Positions 24,475-32,416 of a DNA stretch of 40,672 nucleotides are shown one piece after another. Under the pieces are notes generated by a model that was not told the DNA's origin, did not search any database, and saw nothing but the letters and a program-made list of their open reading frames with translations. Source of the stretch: Gammaproteobacteria bacterium. Its GTDB lineage: Bacteria > Pseudomonadota > Gammaproteobacteria > Thiohalomonadales > Thiohalomonadaceae. Location: assembly GCA_023228645.1 (NCBI GenBank), contig JALOAT010000038.1, positions 1 through 40,672 on the forward strand. Reading direction: 5' to 3'. Positions within the stretch are counted from its first letter, which is position 1; each line of letters starts with the position of its first letter. The translations under genes and the position numbers were made by a program.

Positions 24475-24500
24475 TCCTTGTAATTCGATTACGAGGATAT
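24472..24500 (+). promoter_or_regulatory. Leader hairpin enclosing the spanin ribosome binding site
   Basis: ATATCCTTGTAAT pairs with ATTACGAGGATAT (13 bp, one U-G), loop TCG, followed by TTTT and ATG. The Shine-Dalgarno AGGA lies in the 3' arm. Read-through mRNA from upstream should hide it, while mRNA started at the overlapping late promoter should leave it free, as known for T4 lysozyme gene e. Confidence 0.7.
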
Positions 24501-24504
24501 TTTT

Positions 24505-24894
24505 ATGTTTGGCATTCCTTGGTCTTATGTTGGTATTTTTATTGCTTTAGTGGGAGTAATTGCGACAGGATATTTTGCAGTTCAGCATTATAATTCAGTA
24601 GTTGCTGAAAATGTAAAGTTGGAGTCAGATTTAAAGTCTGAAAAAGCTAAGAATGAGCAGCTTCAAAAAAATTATGAAGCAATAGTTGATACCGTTAATA
24701 AAAATGACCAATCAACCCAGACTATAATTGAGCGTACTAACACGATTGAAAAGCAAATTAGGGCCGCACCAGTTACTACAAACTGTGTCTCCAGCCCAGC
24801 TTTAACAATAGCTTTGGATAGATTGAAGGAAAATTATCAACCTACTCAAACACCAACTGACACATCTAAAACTATTCCAGCGGACTCGAAATAA
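24505..24894 (+). CDS. i-spanin (Rz-like inner-membrane spanin)
   Basis: 129 residues: a single N-terminal membrane helix (about 5-27) followed by a periplasmic coiled coil (SDLKSEKAKNEQLQKNYEAI, about 36-85) and a Pro/Thr-rich tail. This is the layout of Rz-type inner-membrane spanins. The next gene encodes a small lipoprotein, as expected for the two-component spanin complex that fuses inner and outer membranes in the last step of lysis. It has its own late promoter and a regulated leader. Confidence 0.8.
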   Translation: MFGIPWSYVGIFIALVGVIATGYFAVQHYNSVVAENVKLESDLKSEKAKNEQLQKNYEAIVDTVNKNDQSTQTIIERTNTIEKQIRAAPVTTNCVSSPALTIALDRLKENYQPTQTPTDTSKTIPADSK

Positions 24895-24906
24895 AGGAGA
24901 AAGAAA

Positions 24907-25173
24907 ATGAAAAAAATATTTTTTACTTTAGTTCTTTTACCGTTGGCTGGTTGCGCCGCGATGCAATCGCATCCACAGACAAGAATTACGTATCCAGATT
25001 CTCTATTCAAATGTATGGATAAGCCGGACCCAAACCTAGTTCAAACTGATAATGATTTAGGTGTTTTGATTACTAGACAGGACGCAGTTATTGACGACTG
25101 TAAAGCTCGATTAGCCAATGTTGGTGAATTAATTAGAGCAAATCAACCAAAAGACGATAAGCAGAAAAAATAA
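24907..25173 (+). CDS. o-spanin (Rz1-like outer-membrane lipoprotein)
   Basis: 88 residues with a classical lipoprotein signal: MKKIFFTLVLLPLAGC, lipobox LAGC, lipidated Cys16. The mature part is short, with two further Cys. Directly downstream of the i-spanin (12 bases, AAAGGAG site), not nested in it as in lambda. Its presence shows that the host has an outer membrane. The stop overlaps the dnaJ start (TAATG). Confidence 0.8.
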   Translation: MKKIFFTLVLLPLAGCAAMQSHPQTRITYPDSLFKCMDKPDPNLVQTDNDLGVLITRQDAVIDDCKARLANVGELIRANQPKDDKQKK

Positions 25174-25952
25174 TGAATCCATATGAAATACTTGGCGTAT
25201 CATCAAATGCGGACCAGAATGAAATAAAATCAGCTTGGAAAAAATTAGCCGTCAAATATCATCCTGACAGAAACGCTGACCCATCAGCCGTTGGCAAATT
25301 GCAAGAGATTAACCAAGCATATGAGCTGATCAAAACGCCAGAAAAAAGACAAATGTATGATCAAGGATCAAAAAATCAGCAAGGATTTGCTGGTTTTGAT
25401 AATTCAGATTTCATATATCAACATTTTGCAGATATCTTCAAAAGAGCCCAAGCTACTAAATCATTCAATATAAATGTCGAAGTTACCATTGACGAAGTAG
25501 CTACTGGAAAAAGAATATCAAATACTATCAATTTGGATGGTGAAGAAATTGAATTAGATTTTGCCATACCAGCAGGTGTGCCAGATGGGGCTAGATTCAA
25601 TGTTAAACAGCTTAAATCCAAAATGGGCTTCGATGTCACAATTAGCGTGACAGTCATAACTCGGCAGGAAATGACAAGACAACGCCACGGAAATGATGTA
25701 TTAATATTACAAAATATATCTGCCTTTGATGCTATCTTGGGCACTGAAGTAGAAATTGAGCCAATTTCTGGTCATAAACTCAAACTTAAGATTCCAAAAG
25801 GAACCCAACCAGATACTAAATTAATTATGCGCGGCGCCGGCCTTCCAGTTTTTAATAGTGACAGAAAAGGTAATGTGGTCGCAATAATTAAAATATCAAT
25901 CCCGACCGATTTAGATGAAAATCAGCTTGATCTTTTGGACAAAATGCGTTAA
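25173..25952 (+). CDS. dnaJ: DnaJ/CbpA-like Hsp40 co-chaperone
   Basis: 259 residues. The J domain is at 1-65 with the HPD motif (YHPDRNADP, residues 28-30) that stimulates DnaK. A short Gly-Phe stretch (QQGFAGFDNSDF) follows, then a DnaJ C-terminal substrate-binding region from about 95 (VEVTIDEVATGKRISNTINL and later IPKGTQPDTKLIMRGAGLP). There is no CxxCxGxG zinc finger, so it is a class B (CbpA) type. It starts in a TAATG overlap with the o-spanin gene and probably works with host DnaK. Confidence 0.94.
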   Translation: MNPYEILGVSSNADQNEIKSAWKKLAVKYHPDRNADPSAVGKLQEINQAYELIKTPEKRQMYDQGSKNQQGFAGFDNSDFIYQHFADIFKRAQATKSFNINVEVTIDEVATGKRISNTINLDGEEIELDFAIPAGVPDGARFNVKQLKSKMGFDVTISVTVITRQEMTRQRHGNDVLILQNISAFDAILGTEVEIEPISGHKLKLKIPKGTQPDTKLIMRGAGLPVFNSDRKGNVVAIIKISIPTDLDENQLDLLDKMR

Positions 25953-25960
25953 AAGAACTG

Positions 25961-26449
25961 ATGAAGCTTTTAAATGAGAATGATCCTTTTTTAAAGATTC
26001 CAGTGGATGAATTAGACGTGTCTAATTTACCTAATGATTTCAGTGACATTGTTTCTGAAATGTGTCACACTATGATAGAGAATGCCGCTATAGGATTAGC
26101 AGCAAATCAAGTAGGAATTCCTTGGAGAGTTTTTGTTATACAAACCATATCTGGAATTCAAGTTTGTATAAATCCTAAAATAATTGAAAGTTCTAATGTA
26201 TTGCCAAATCCAGAAGGCTGTTTAAGTTTTCCTGGACTAAAATTAATAGTACATCGTCCTAACATAATCAAAGTTGAATATTTTGATTCTAACTTAAATC
26301 GCGTAACTGATATGTTATATGGCATTGACGCAGTGTGCTTTTGTCACGAATTAGACCATCTAGATGGGATCACGTTTGACCAACGTGTTTCAAAATTCCA
26401 ATTCAAAAATGCTTTGAAAAAAAGAAAATCCAAAACCGTAATTGACTAA
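25961..26449 (+). CDS. def: Peptide deformylase
   Basis: 162 residues with all three metalloenzyme motifs: GLAANQVGI (45-53), EGCLSFP (85-91, metal ligand Cys87) and HELDHLDG (129-136, two His ligands and catalytic Glu). It removes the formyl group from new N-termini. Phage deformylases in cyanophages are thought to support D1 turnover, but no photosynthesis gene is seen here, so here it more likely supports fast phage protein synthesis. It lies 8 bases after dnaJ. Confidence 0.95.
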   Translation: MKLLNENDPFLKIPVDELDVSNLPNDFSDIVSEMCHTMIENAAIGLAANQVGIPWRVFVIQTISGIQVCINPKIIESSNVLPNPEGCLSFPGLKLIVHRPNIIKVEYFDSNLNRVTDMLYGIDAVCFCHELDHLDGITFDQRVSKFQFKNALKKRKSKTVID

Positions 26450-26470
26450 CCATTCAAACTCATATACTAT
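26442..26470 (+). promoter_or_regulatory. Sigma70-like promoter for clpA
   Basis: TTGACT (26442-26447), 17 bases, TACTAT (26465-26470), 34 bases before the ClpA ATG; the -35 overlaps the end of the deformylase gene. Confidence 0.72.
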
Positions 26471-26504
26471 TGAGATAGTTTAAAAATGAAGGGACTTATA
26501 CCTA

Positions 26505-28826
26505 ATGTCTGAACACAACCAGCCAGTTTTGCAAAATTTAATCAAGGTTGCATTTGAGCTTGCTCGAACGAATAAAGACGAATATGTAACAGTTGACCAT
26601 TTGGCTATTGCCGTTTTGGAAAATGAAACTATTACAAAAGTTATGGAAAGGTTGAATGTCAAAACATCTGACATTATCGAGGCAATTCAAACACATTGGT
26701 CTAATAGCAAGTTGGTTGCAGAATATCGTGAAACTAACCAACCAATCCCAAATCCTACCCCTACTCGAAATTTTGACTTGGTAGTCCAGCGAGCCGTGCA
26801 GCAGGCAACAATGGCAGATCGCCGAATTGTTGAAGTACACCACGTAATGGCATCTATCCTTCAGGAAAGTGCTGAAAAGAGTCTAGTTGTTCACGTTTTG
26901 GAATCAAATAATATCGATCGAACTGCATTCCTTAATGCCCTGAAGCGCGATGTTGATAAGACTAAGAGTTATGTTGATCCGGCAACCGGTGCTGTGAAGT
27001 CACAAAATAGTTCAGCATTGGCCCAATATGCTGTTAATTTCAACCAGAGAGCCAAGGATGGAAAAATTGATCCATTGATTGGTCGAAAGTATGAAATTGA
27101 ACGTACTATTCAGATCCTCCAGCGCCGCCGCAAGAACAACGTAGTGTATGTTGGTGATGCAGGTACTGGTAAGACTGTTTTGGCAGAAGGCCTTGCGTTG
27201 AAAATCGTCAATGGCGAAGTACCAGAAAAGATCAAATCTGCGGTAATTTATGCGCTTGATATGGGTGCATTGATGGCTGGTACCAAATATCGTGGTGATA
27301 TGGAAGAGCGTCTCAAGGATATTCTCAAGGAACTCAATGAGATTCGTGAAGAAGAAGGCATTCAGCCAATCCTGTTTATTGACGAAATTCACACTATTAT
27401 CGGCGCTGGCCAGGTATCTGGCGGATCAATGGATGTTAGTAATTTGCTCAAGCCTGCTCTGGCGCGCGGCGAATTGTCTTGTATTGGTTCGACCACTTAT
27501 GAAGAATATGAAAAGCATTTTGCAAAGGATGTGGCTCTTCGTCGGCGCTTCCAGAAACTTGATGTCAGCGAACCTTCAATCCAGGAAACTATTGAAATCC
27601 TGAACGGGCTGAAAGATTCTTATGAGAAGCATCACGGCGTTACATATACGGATGCAGCAATCCGTGCCGCAGCAACTTTAAGTGCAAAATATCAAATTGC
27701 CCAGCGCTTGCCCGATAAGGCTATTGACTTGATTGACGAATCTGGTGCTCGACTGGCACTGGTGGACGACGATCAGTCAAAGGTTGTGGATGAACCACTT
27801 ATTCGTGAAATCTTATCAGCAATTACTGGTGTTCCTATCAAGGAAACTGATGAAGATGAAGCTGATAAGCTTCAGAATTTGTCATCCGATATTAAAACGA
27901 TGGTTTATGGTCAGGATACCGCAGTTGACAGACTTGTGAGATCGATTATGATATCAAGAGCAGGTCTGCGTGAAGAAGATAAGACTTCTGGATCTTATGT
28001 CTTTACTGGCCCAACTGGTACTGGTAAGACTGAAGTCTGCAAGCAATTGGCTAAAATTCTTGGCATCCCATTCGTCAAATTTGATATGAGTGAGTATATG
28101 GAAAAGCATTCAGTCTCGCAATTGATTGGTGCTCCTCCAGGATACGTTGGCCACGATGATGGTCAGGGCAAGCTCATTGAAGCAATTGATCGAAATCCAC
28201 ACTGTGTATTGTTGCTTGATGAAATTGAAAAGGCTCATCCAGATCTCTACAATATTTTGCTACAGATTATGGATGGCGCCCGCCTGACCAGCACGAAGGG
28301 CAAAACAGTAGACTTCAAGAATGTTATCTTGATTATGACTACAAATGCTGGTTCAGCTGCTTCTGAAAAGCACGGCTTCGGGTTTGGATCTGCCGAATCT
28401 AAAGGCCAGGAAGAGATTGATGAAGCAACCAAGAAGCTGTTTACGCCAGAATTACGTAACCGACTTGATGGTATTATCCCATTCAGCAAGCTTACACCAG
28501 ATGTCATTACATCAATTGTTGGCAAGTTTATTTCACAGCTTCAGCTTATGCTTGATACTAAGAACATTGTCATCAAACTTTCTGATGCAGCGTTAGCTAA
28601 ATTGGCTAAGGATGGTTATGATGACAAGATGGGTGCTCGACCAATGGCCCGCTTGATTGATGAAGTGATTAAAACTCCGCTGGCTCCAGAAATCCTATTC
28701 GGATCGTTGAAGAAGGGTGGACACGTTGATGTTGATGTGCTTGACGGTGAATTTAAACTTACATTCACTGCACCAACTTCAGAAACTGAAGTGCTTCTAC
28801 TCACCAATGAACAACAAATAGATTGA
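26505..28826 (+). CDS. clpA: ClpA-like AAA+ unfoldase
   Basis: 773 residues. The N-domain (FELARTNKDEYVTVDHLAIA) resembles ClpA. Two AAA+ modules follow: Walker A GDAGTGKTVLAEG near 215 and GPTGTGKTEVCKQ near 502, Walker B LFIDEIHTI and LLLDEIEKAH, plus pore GTKYRGD. The C-terminal module matches ClpA (FTPELRNRLDGIIPF, MGARPMARLIDEVIKTPLA). No ClpB middle domain is present. The ClpP-docking loop, IGL in E. coli ClpA, appears as HGFGF before the SAESKGQEE insert, so docking to host ClpP is plausible but uncertain. No clpP is in this window. It could redirect host proteolysis or remodel proteins. Confidence 0.93.
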   Translation: MSEHNQPVLQNLIKVAFELARTNKDEYVTVDHLAIAVLENETITKVMERLNVKTSDIIEAIQTHWSNSKLVAEYRETNQPIPNPTPTRNFDLVVQRAVQQATMADRRIVEVHHVMASILQESAEKSLVVHVLESNNIDRTAFLNALKRDVDKTKSYVDPATGAVKSQNSSALAQYAVNFNQRAKDGKIDPLIGRKYEIERTIQILQRRRKNNVVYVGDAGTGKTVLAEGLALKIVNGEVPEKIKSAVIYALDMGALMAGTKYRGDMEERLKDILKELNEIREEEGIQPILFIDEIHTIIGAGQVSGGSMDVSNLLKPALARGELSCIGSTTYEEYEKHFAKDVALRRRFQKLDVSEPSIQETIEILNGLKDSYEKHHGVTYTDAAIRAAATLSAKYQIAQRLPDKAIDLIDESGARLALVDDDQSKVVDEPLIREILSAITGVPIKETDEDEADKLQNLSSDIKTMVYGQDTAVDRLVRSIMISRAGLREEDKTSGSYVFTGPTGTGKTEVCKQLAKILGIPFVKFDMSEYMEKHSVSQLIGAPPGYVGHDDGQGKLIEAIDRNPHCVLLLDEIEKAHPDLYNILLQIMDGARLTSTKGKTVDFKNVILIMTTNAGSAASEKHGFGFGSAESKGQEEIDEATKKLFTPELRNRLDGIIPFSKLTPDVITSIVGKFISQLQLMLDTKNIVIKLSDAALAKLAKDGYDDKMGARPMARLIDEVIKTPLAPEILFGSLKKGGHVDVDVLDGEFKLTFTAPTSETEVLLLTNEQQID

Positions 28827-28831
28827 TGGTG

Positions 28832-28860
28832 TTGACACAGTTTAGCTTTTTTGTTAAAAG
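28832..28860 (+). promoter_or_regulatory. Sigma70-like promoter
   Basis: TTGACA (28832-28837), 17 bases, TAAAAG (28855-28860). Transcription would begin near 28867, inside the longest possible frame, which supports the GTG start at 28891. Confidence 0.6.
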
Positions 28861-28890
28861 ATGAATATGGAAAACGAAATGGAGAAGAAC

Positions 28891-29295
28891 GTGACGAGCG
28901 AATATGAAATTGGCATTAACGATTCCAATGTTCAGATTATGAAGTCTGGCTATCGGGAATATCTTACGCCAAAGACAAAAAAGCCAATTTACCAGATTGG
29001 TATCATCGCTAAGATTGTAACTTCTTCACGTCGTTATGGTCGCGCGCAGGATTTGTATGTTAGCTTTTGGGCCACCCTTGGCCCAAATAGCGACAATTTG
29101 GTTTTTGAAAAGGTAGGAATTCCTTCCTACAAGGCAAATTCAAAGATGAAATCCTTCAGCAAGAAGTTTCCAAAGGAAAATATTGGTGAACTTGTTGCTT
29201 TGCGTGGAGTGGATATTAATGAATATTTCAGTGCTTATCATTCATATTTGATTATCACTGATTGGTATTCGGAACAGACGGAGAAACTTTACTAA
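28891..29295 (+). CDS. Unknown phage protein
   Basis: 134 residues from the GTG at 28891, which has GGAG 7 bases upstream; the ATG at 28861 would lie at or before the predicted transcript start. Strand-rich, with YREYLTPKTKKPIYQIGIIA, SFWATLGPNSDNLVF and a YHSYLIITDWYSEQTE end. No domain recognised. It overlaps the kinase gene by one base (TAATG). Confidence 0.65.
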   Translation: MTSEYEIGINDSNVQIMKSGYREYLTPKTKKPIYQIGIIAKIVTSSRRYGRAQDLYVSFWATLGPNSDNLVFEKVGIPSYKANSKMKSFSKKFPKENIGELVALRGVDINEYFSAYHSYLIITDWYSEQTEKLY

Positions 29296-29780
29296 TGCCG
29301 CAGTTTTATATGTTGGTTGGCGCCCCAGGTTCTGGTAAGTCAACTTGGACCAGGAATTTTCTTGCTAAAACTGATGATGATTACGTAGTAATTTCGTCAG
29401 ACGACATTATTGTGGAATGGGGAAAGCTTCTCGATCCGAATATGACATATACTGATGCATTCCGTAAGGTGGATATGAAAAAAGTTCAAGCTGAACTTAA
29501 TTCCCGCCTTATGGCTGCAATTGCTGATATGAAAAATATCATTTGGGATCAGACTAATTTGACGGCCAAATCTCGTCGAGGTCGAGTTTCACGTATTCCT
29601 AAAATTTATCGAAAGACTTGTGTTGTGTTTAATATTGAACACGACGAGTTGTTTCGTCGACTTGAAAAGCGAGCTAAGGAAGAAGGTAAGTTCATCCCTA
29701 AAAAAGTTATTGATGATATGATCAAAACTTTTGAGCCGCCTGTTGAAAGCGAAGGATTTGATAAAATCATTCAGGTATGA
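29295..29780 (+). CDS. P-loop kinase, polynucleotide kinase-like
   Basis: 161 residues from the ATG at 29295 (TAATG overlap). Walker A is FYMLVGAPGSGKSTW near 4-18; DDYVVISSDDII gives the acidic residues typical of the T4 Pnk kinase domain and related zeta-toxin-like kinases; NIIWDQTNLTAKSRRGRV is the D-x-T-N lid-type segment; a C-terminal F.PP..EGFDKII follows. There is no HAD phosphatase half as in T4 Pnk. It probably phosphorylates a 5'-OH of nucleic acid or a nucleotide, and could serve RNA repair. Confidence 0.85.
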   Translation: MPQFYMLVGAPGSGKSTWTRNFLAKTDDDYVVISSDDIIVEWGKLLDPNMTYTDAFRKVDMKKVQAELNSRLMAAIADMKNIIWDQTNLTAKSRRGRVSRIPKIYRKTCVVFNIEHDELFRRLEKRAKEEGKFIPKKVIDDMIKTFEPPVESEGFDKIIQV

Positions 29781-30067
29781 ATAAGGTTCAAGTAAAAAAA
29801 GATTCGTATAGCCTATATCTCAAAGTTGATCAAAAAGTATATAGGCCTATACAAACAGACGAAACTATAGAAAAATTTGGACACATATTGCCGGCGATAA
29901 CATTAACTCGATTTCGTGAAGGTAAATATGTTATTGTAAGAGAATTAAGTGATGGCGTAGCTTCTGTTAGATTGGAAGGTAGCCAGAATAAGGAAAAGTG
30001 GTATTTTCATGGCGAAGGAAGAAGCACAAAACAGTGGAAGCCTTGTAGAAGAGAATTTGGCTCTTAA
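29777..30067 (+). CDS. Unknown phage protein
   Basis: 96 residues in an ATGA overlap with the kinase gene. Strand-rich and basic, with YSLYLKVDQKVYRPIQTDET and RFREGKYVIVRELSDG. No motif recognised. The next gene begins 59 bases before its end. Confidence 0.6.
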   Translation: MNKVQVKKDSYSLYLKVDQKVYRPIQTDETIEKFGHILPAITLTRFREGKYVIVRELSDGVASVRLEGSQNKEKWYFHGEGRSTKQWKPCRREFGS

Positions 30068-30368
30068 GGAATCATTGTATAAAACTATCGCTGTCCTTGA
30101 GGACTGCCGTAAATTTATGGCAGTCTCTCGTCACTCTCTGAACACTAATGTTGAAATTTCTGAAGCACTGTTATCATTTATGATAGCAAGACTTGATCCT
30201 ATTTTAAATAACCTTTATAGCAATACGCCTGATTATGCTTTTGTTAATGCAGTATTGGCAAAGCTTCAAAATCCAAATAACTATGACGACAGTGTTATCG
30301 ATTTCGTTGAAATATTTGATGAAAATGGTAACTTAATAGCGTCATCTTTAGATGAAAGTCCCGAATAA
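30009..30368 (+). CDS. Unknown phage protein
   Basis: 119 residues, helical (SLVEENLALKESLYKTIAVL near the start) with an acidic C-terminus. The start overlaps the previous gene by 59 bases and lacks a strong ribosome site close by, so a later start is possible. TAATG coupling to the next gene. Function unknown. Confidence 0.58.
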   Translation: MAKEEAQNSGSLVEENLALKESLYKTIAVLEDCRKFMAVSRHSLNTNVEISEALLSFMIARLDPILNNLYSNTPDYAFVNAVLAKLQNPNNYDDSVIDFVEIFDENGNLIASSLDESPE

Positions 30369-31087
30369 TGGCATTTAATTTTGCTCAAATTAAAGAATCA
30401 TTAGCAAATGGTGATCATAATAGAAGTATAAAAGAACAAGCTTGGATTAAGCTTTTCGGTGACCGAAAAGCTTTTCAGTCATCAATAATGTCACCCAAGC
30501 CCAAAATCCCAAATTCTTGGCTTCCAGAGCAATATTTGGAATACCATAAAGAATATGGATTAACCAAACTTCGAGCATTAGATGATTGGGCAAATCCAGA
30601 TGATGCATATAAACATTATAAGGCAAGATTGACTTCATCATATGGTGCCTCAAATAATGATTCTCCTGATGAGGACCAATTAGGACTAATAAATTATGTC
30701 GATTTTTGTAATGATATCAATCGTCTAACAAACGAGATGAAAGATGATATGATTGATTTTGGCGTACCAGCATTGCAAGCATATATTGGTGCCTATACTA
30801 CAATGTTTTTTGTGTTAAAAAGATTTAGAAAACAGTTTTATTCAACTCTTTACACATTTGAAGAGAATGTTGAAAATACGATCTATCAAAAATCACCATT
30901 GCGTCATTTGTTACTATTTCTAATCGAACGACGTTTGAATAGGCTAATACCAGATTCTAATACATTCAAGTTTGGTAAGGAATATTTTCAAACATTTGAA
31001 TATCGAAAAGAATCTGGTGATGCGATTTATGATTATTTGATTGATAATTACACATCTGATATGATTGCTTGTAAATTTTTGTTCTAA
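30368..31087 (+). CDS. Unknown phage protein
   Basis: 239 residues, soluble, helical, with no motif that I recognise; it contains NSWLPEQYLEYHKEYGLTKL and aromatic-rich helices near 130-160. Inside the coding sequence, 30449-30473 is a near-perfect palindrome. The gene ends 7 bases before the tRNA. Confidence 0.62.
   Translation: MAFNFAQIKESLANGDHNRSIKEQAWIKLFGDRKAFQSSIMSPKPKIPNSWLPEQYLEYHKEYGLTKLRALDDWANPDDAYKHYKARLTSSYGASNNDSPDEDQLGLINYVDFCNDINRLTNEMKDDMIDFGVPALQAYIGAYTTMFFVLKRFRKQFYSTLYTFEENVENTIYQKSPLRHLLLFLIERRLNRLIPDSNTFKFGKEYFQTFEYRKESGDAIYDYLIDNYTSDMIACKFLF
30449..30473 (+). repeat. Intragenic 25-base inverted repeat
   Basis: AAGCTTTTCGGT and ACCGAAAAGCTT flank a single G, giving an 11-12 bp hairpin followed by TTC within a coding region. 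Confidence 0.6.
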
Positions 31088-31094
31088 GAATTAT

Positions 31095-31169
31095 TCCGAT
31101 TTGGTCCAGGTGGATGGGCACAGGATTCTAAACCCTAGGAGACCGGTTCGATCCCGGTAATCGGAGCCA
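31095..31169 (+). tRNA. tRNA with anticodon CUA (probable amber-reading)
   Basis: Acceptor TCCGATT/AATCGGA, D-stem GTCC/GGGC, T-arm ACCGG-TTCGATC-CCGGT, discriminator G and an encoded CCA at 31167-31169. Counting from the D-stem gives the anticodon loop TTCTAAA, so the anticodon is CUA, which pairs with UAG. The anticodon stem CAGGA/CCCTA has three good pairs with an A-C at the loop and a C-A at the base. The loop and flanks resemble tRNA-Gln(CUG) (GGATTCTGAT in E. coli), and G73 also suits Gln. A one-base shift would give UCU (Arg), but the stem is then worse. Confidence 0.78.
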
Positions 31170-31183
31170 AAGGCATTTACTGA

Positions 31184-31212
31184 TTGACTTTTCGGTCTTG
31201 AAAGTGTAAATA
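31184..31212 (+). promoter_or_regulatory. Sigma70-like promoter for the NMNAT-Nudix gene
   Basis: TTGACT (31184-31189), 17 bases, TAAATA (31207-31212), 56 bases before the ATG and just after the tRNA. Confidence 0.68.
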
Positions 31213-31267
31213 GATATGAATAGCAGCAGATGCTATCAATTCAAAATATACAAGGGAGTCTTGTAAT

Positions 31268-32416
31268 ATGACATACAAAAAAATTATCGATTTCGAATTC
31301 CTTCCTGACGACATTGAAGACCTGTATAATGGCAAAGTCCACGATGGCCAGTATGATGTGCTGGTATTCATTGGGCGATTTTCTCCTTTTCACAAAGGTC
31401 ACAAGGCAGTCGTCGATGTGGCCCTCAAGAAGGCTAAGAAGGTTATTATCCTGGTTGGATCATCCTTCCGTTCGCGCACTGAACGTAACCCATTTAATTT
31501 CCAAGAACGCCAAAAAATGATCAATGCTTCGTTCACTGATCAAGAAAATGAAAAAATTGTGATTCTCCCTATTCGCGATATGACTTATCGTGACCATAAA
31601 TGGATTTCACAAGTTCAGGAAGCTGTTAAGGAAGAAATCCTCAACACTGCAAATGAAGGAACTGGATCGTTTCGTCCTAACGGAACCCAGGATGTTAAAG
31701 TTGGGCTCATCGGCTGTGAAAAAGATCACACTTCATATTATCTAAAGAAATTCCCAATGTGGGGCTCGGTTGGCGTCAAGTTCGTCAACCCACTCAATGC
31801 TACTGACATCCGTCGAGCATATTTTGCAGGCGGTGAAGCTTGGGCTAATGTGAAAATTCTCCAGCATCTACCTGATGGGGTTGTTAATTTTCTCGACCAT
31901 TTTGCTCACAGTTTTGATTATGAATATGTTCAAAATGAAATGGCCTTTAATCGAAAAAATAAAGCGGCCTGGGCAAACGCACCGTATGCACCAACATTTA
32001 ATGCTGCTGATAGTGTTATCATCCAGAGTGGTCATATTTTGCTCGTTACTCGTCGTAGCCACCCAGGCAAGGGACTGTTGGCTCTTCCAGGCGGATATTT
32101 GAATCAAGAAGAAACTTTGCTTGATTGTGCGCTTCGCGAGCTTCGAGAAGAAACCAAGATCAAGGTTCCGGAAAAGGTTCTTCGTGGTAGTATGGTTTAT
32201 GATCGAAATTTCGATGATCCTTATCGTTCAGATCGAGGTCGGATGATCACGCAGGCATTTTTGTTTCAACTTGAAGATATGGATGAACTTCCAAAAGTCA
32301 AAGGATCTGATGATGCTGAAAAGGCAAAGTGGTATCCAATTGCGTTCCTTAATGAGGAAGACTTCTTTGAAGATCATTACCACATCATCCAAGTTATGTT
32401 GGGGCATATGAAATGA
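31268..32416 (+). CDS. Bifunctional NMN adenylyltransferase/Nudix hydrolase (NadM-Nudix)
   Basis: 382 residues. The N-terminal nucleotidyltransferase (about 28-215) has GRFSPFHKGHKAVV (36-49) with the HxGH ATP-binding motif, VGSSFRSRTERNPF, and LNATDIRRAYF as the C-terminal signature. The Nudix domain (about 240-380) has the box GGYLNQEETLLDCALRELREETK. The layout is that of the bacterial bifunctional NadM-Nudix enzymes of Synechocystis and Francisella. It should join NMN and ATP into NAD+, with the Nudix part hydrolysing ADP-ribose or similar. It partners with the NAMPT gene 0.8 kb downstream. Confidence 0.93.
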   Translation: MTYKKIIDFEFLPDDIEDLYNGKVHDGQYDVLVFIGRFSPFHKGHKAVVDVALKKAKKVIILVGSSFRSRTERNPFNFQERQKMINASFTDQENEKIVILPIRDMTYRDHKWISQVQEAVKEEILNTANEGTGSFRPNGTQDVKVGLIGCEKDHTSYYLKKFPMWGSVGVKFVNPLNATDIRRAYFAGGEAWANVKILQHLPDGVVNFLDHFAHSFDYEYVQNEMAFNRKNKAAWANAPYAPTFNAADSVIIQSGHILLVTRRSHPGKGLLALPGGYLNQEETLLDCALRELREETKIKVPEKVLRGSMVYDRNFDDPYRSDRGRMITQAFLFQLEDMDELPKVKGSDDAEKAKWYPIAFLNEEDFFEDHYHIIQVMLGHMK

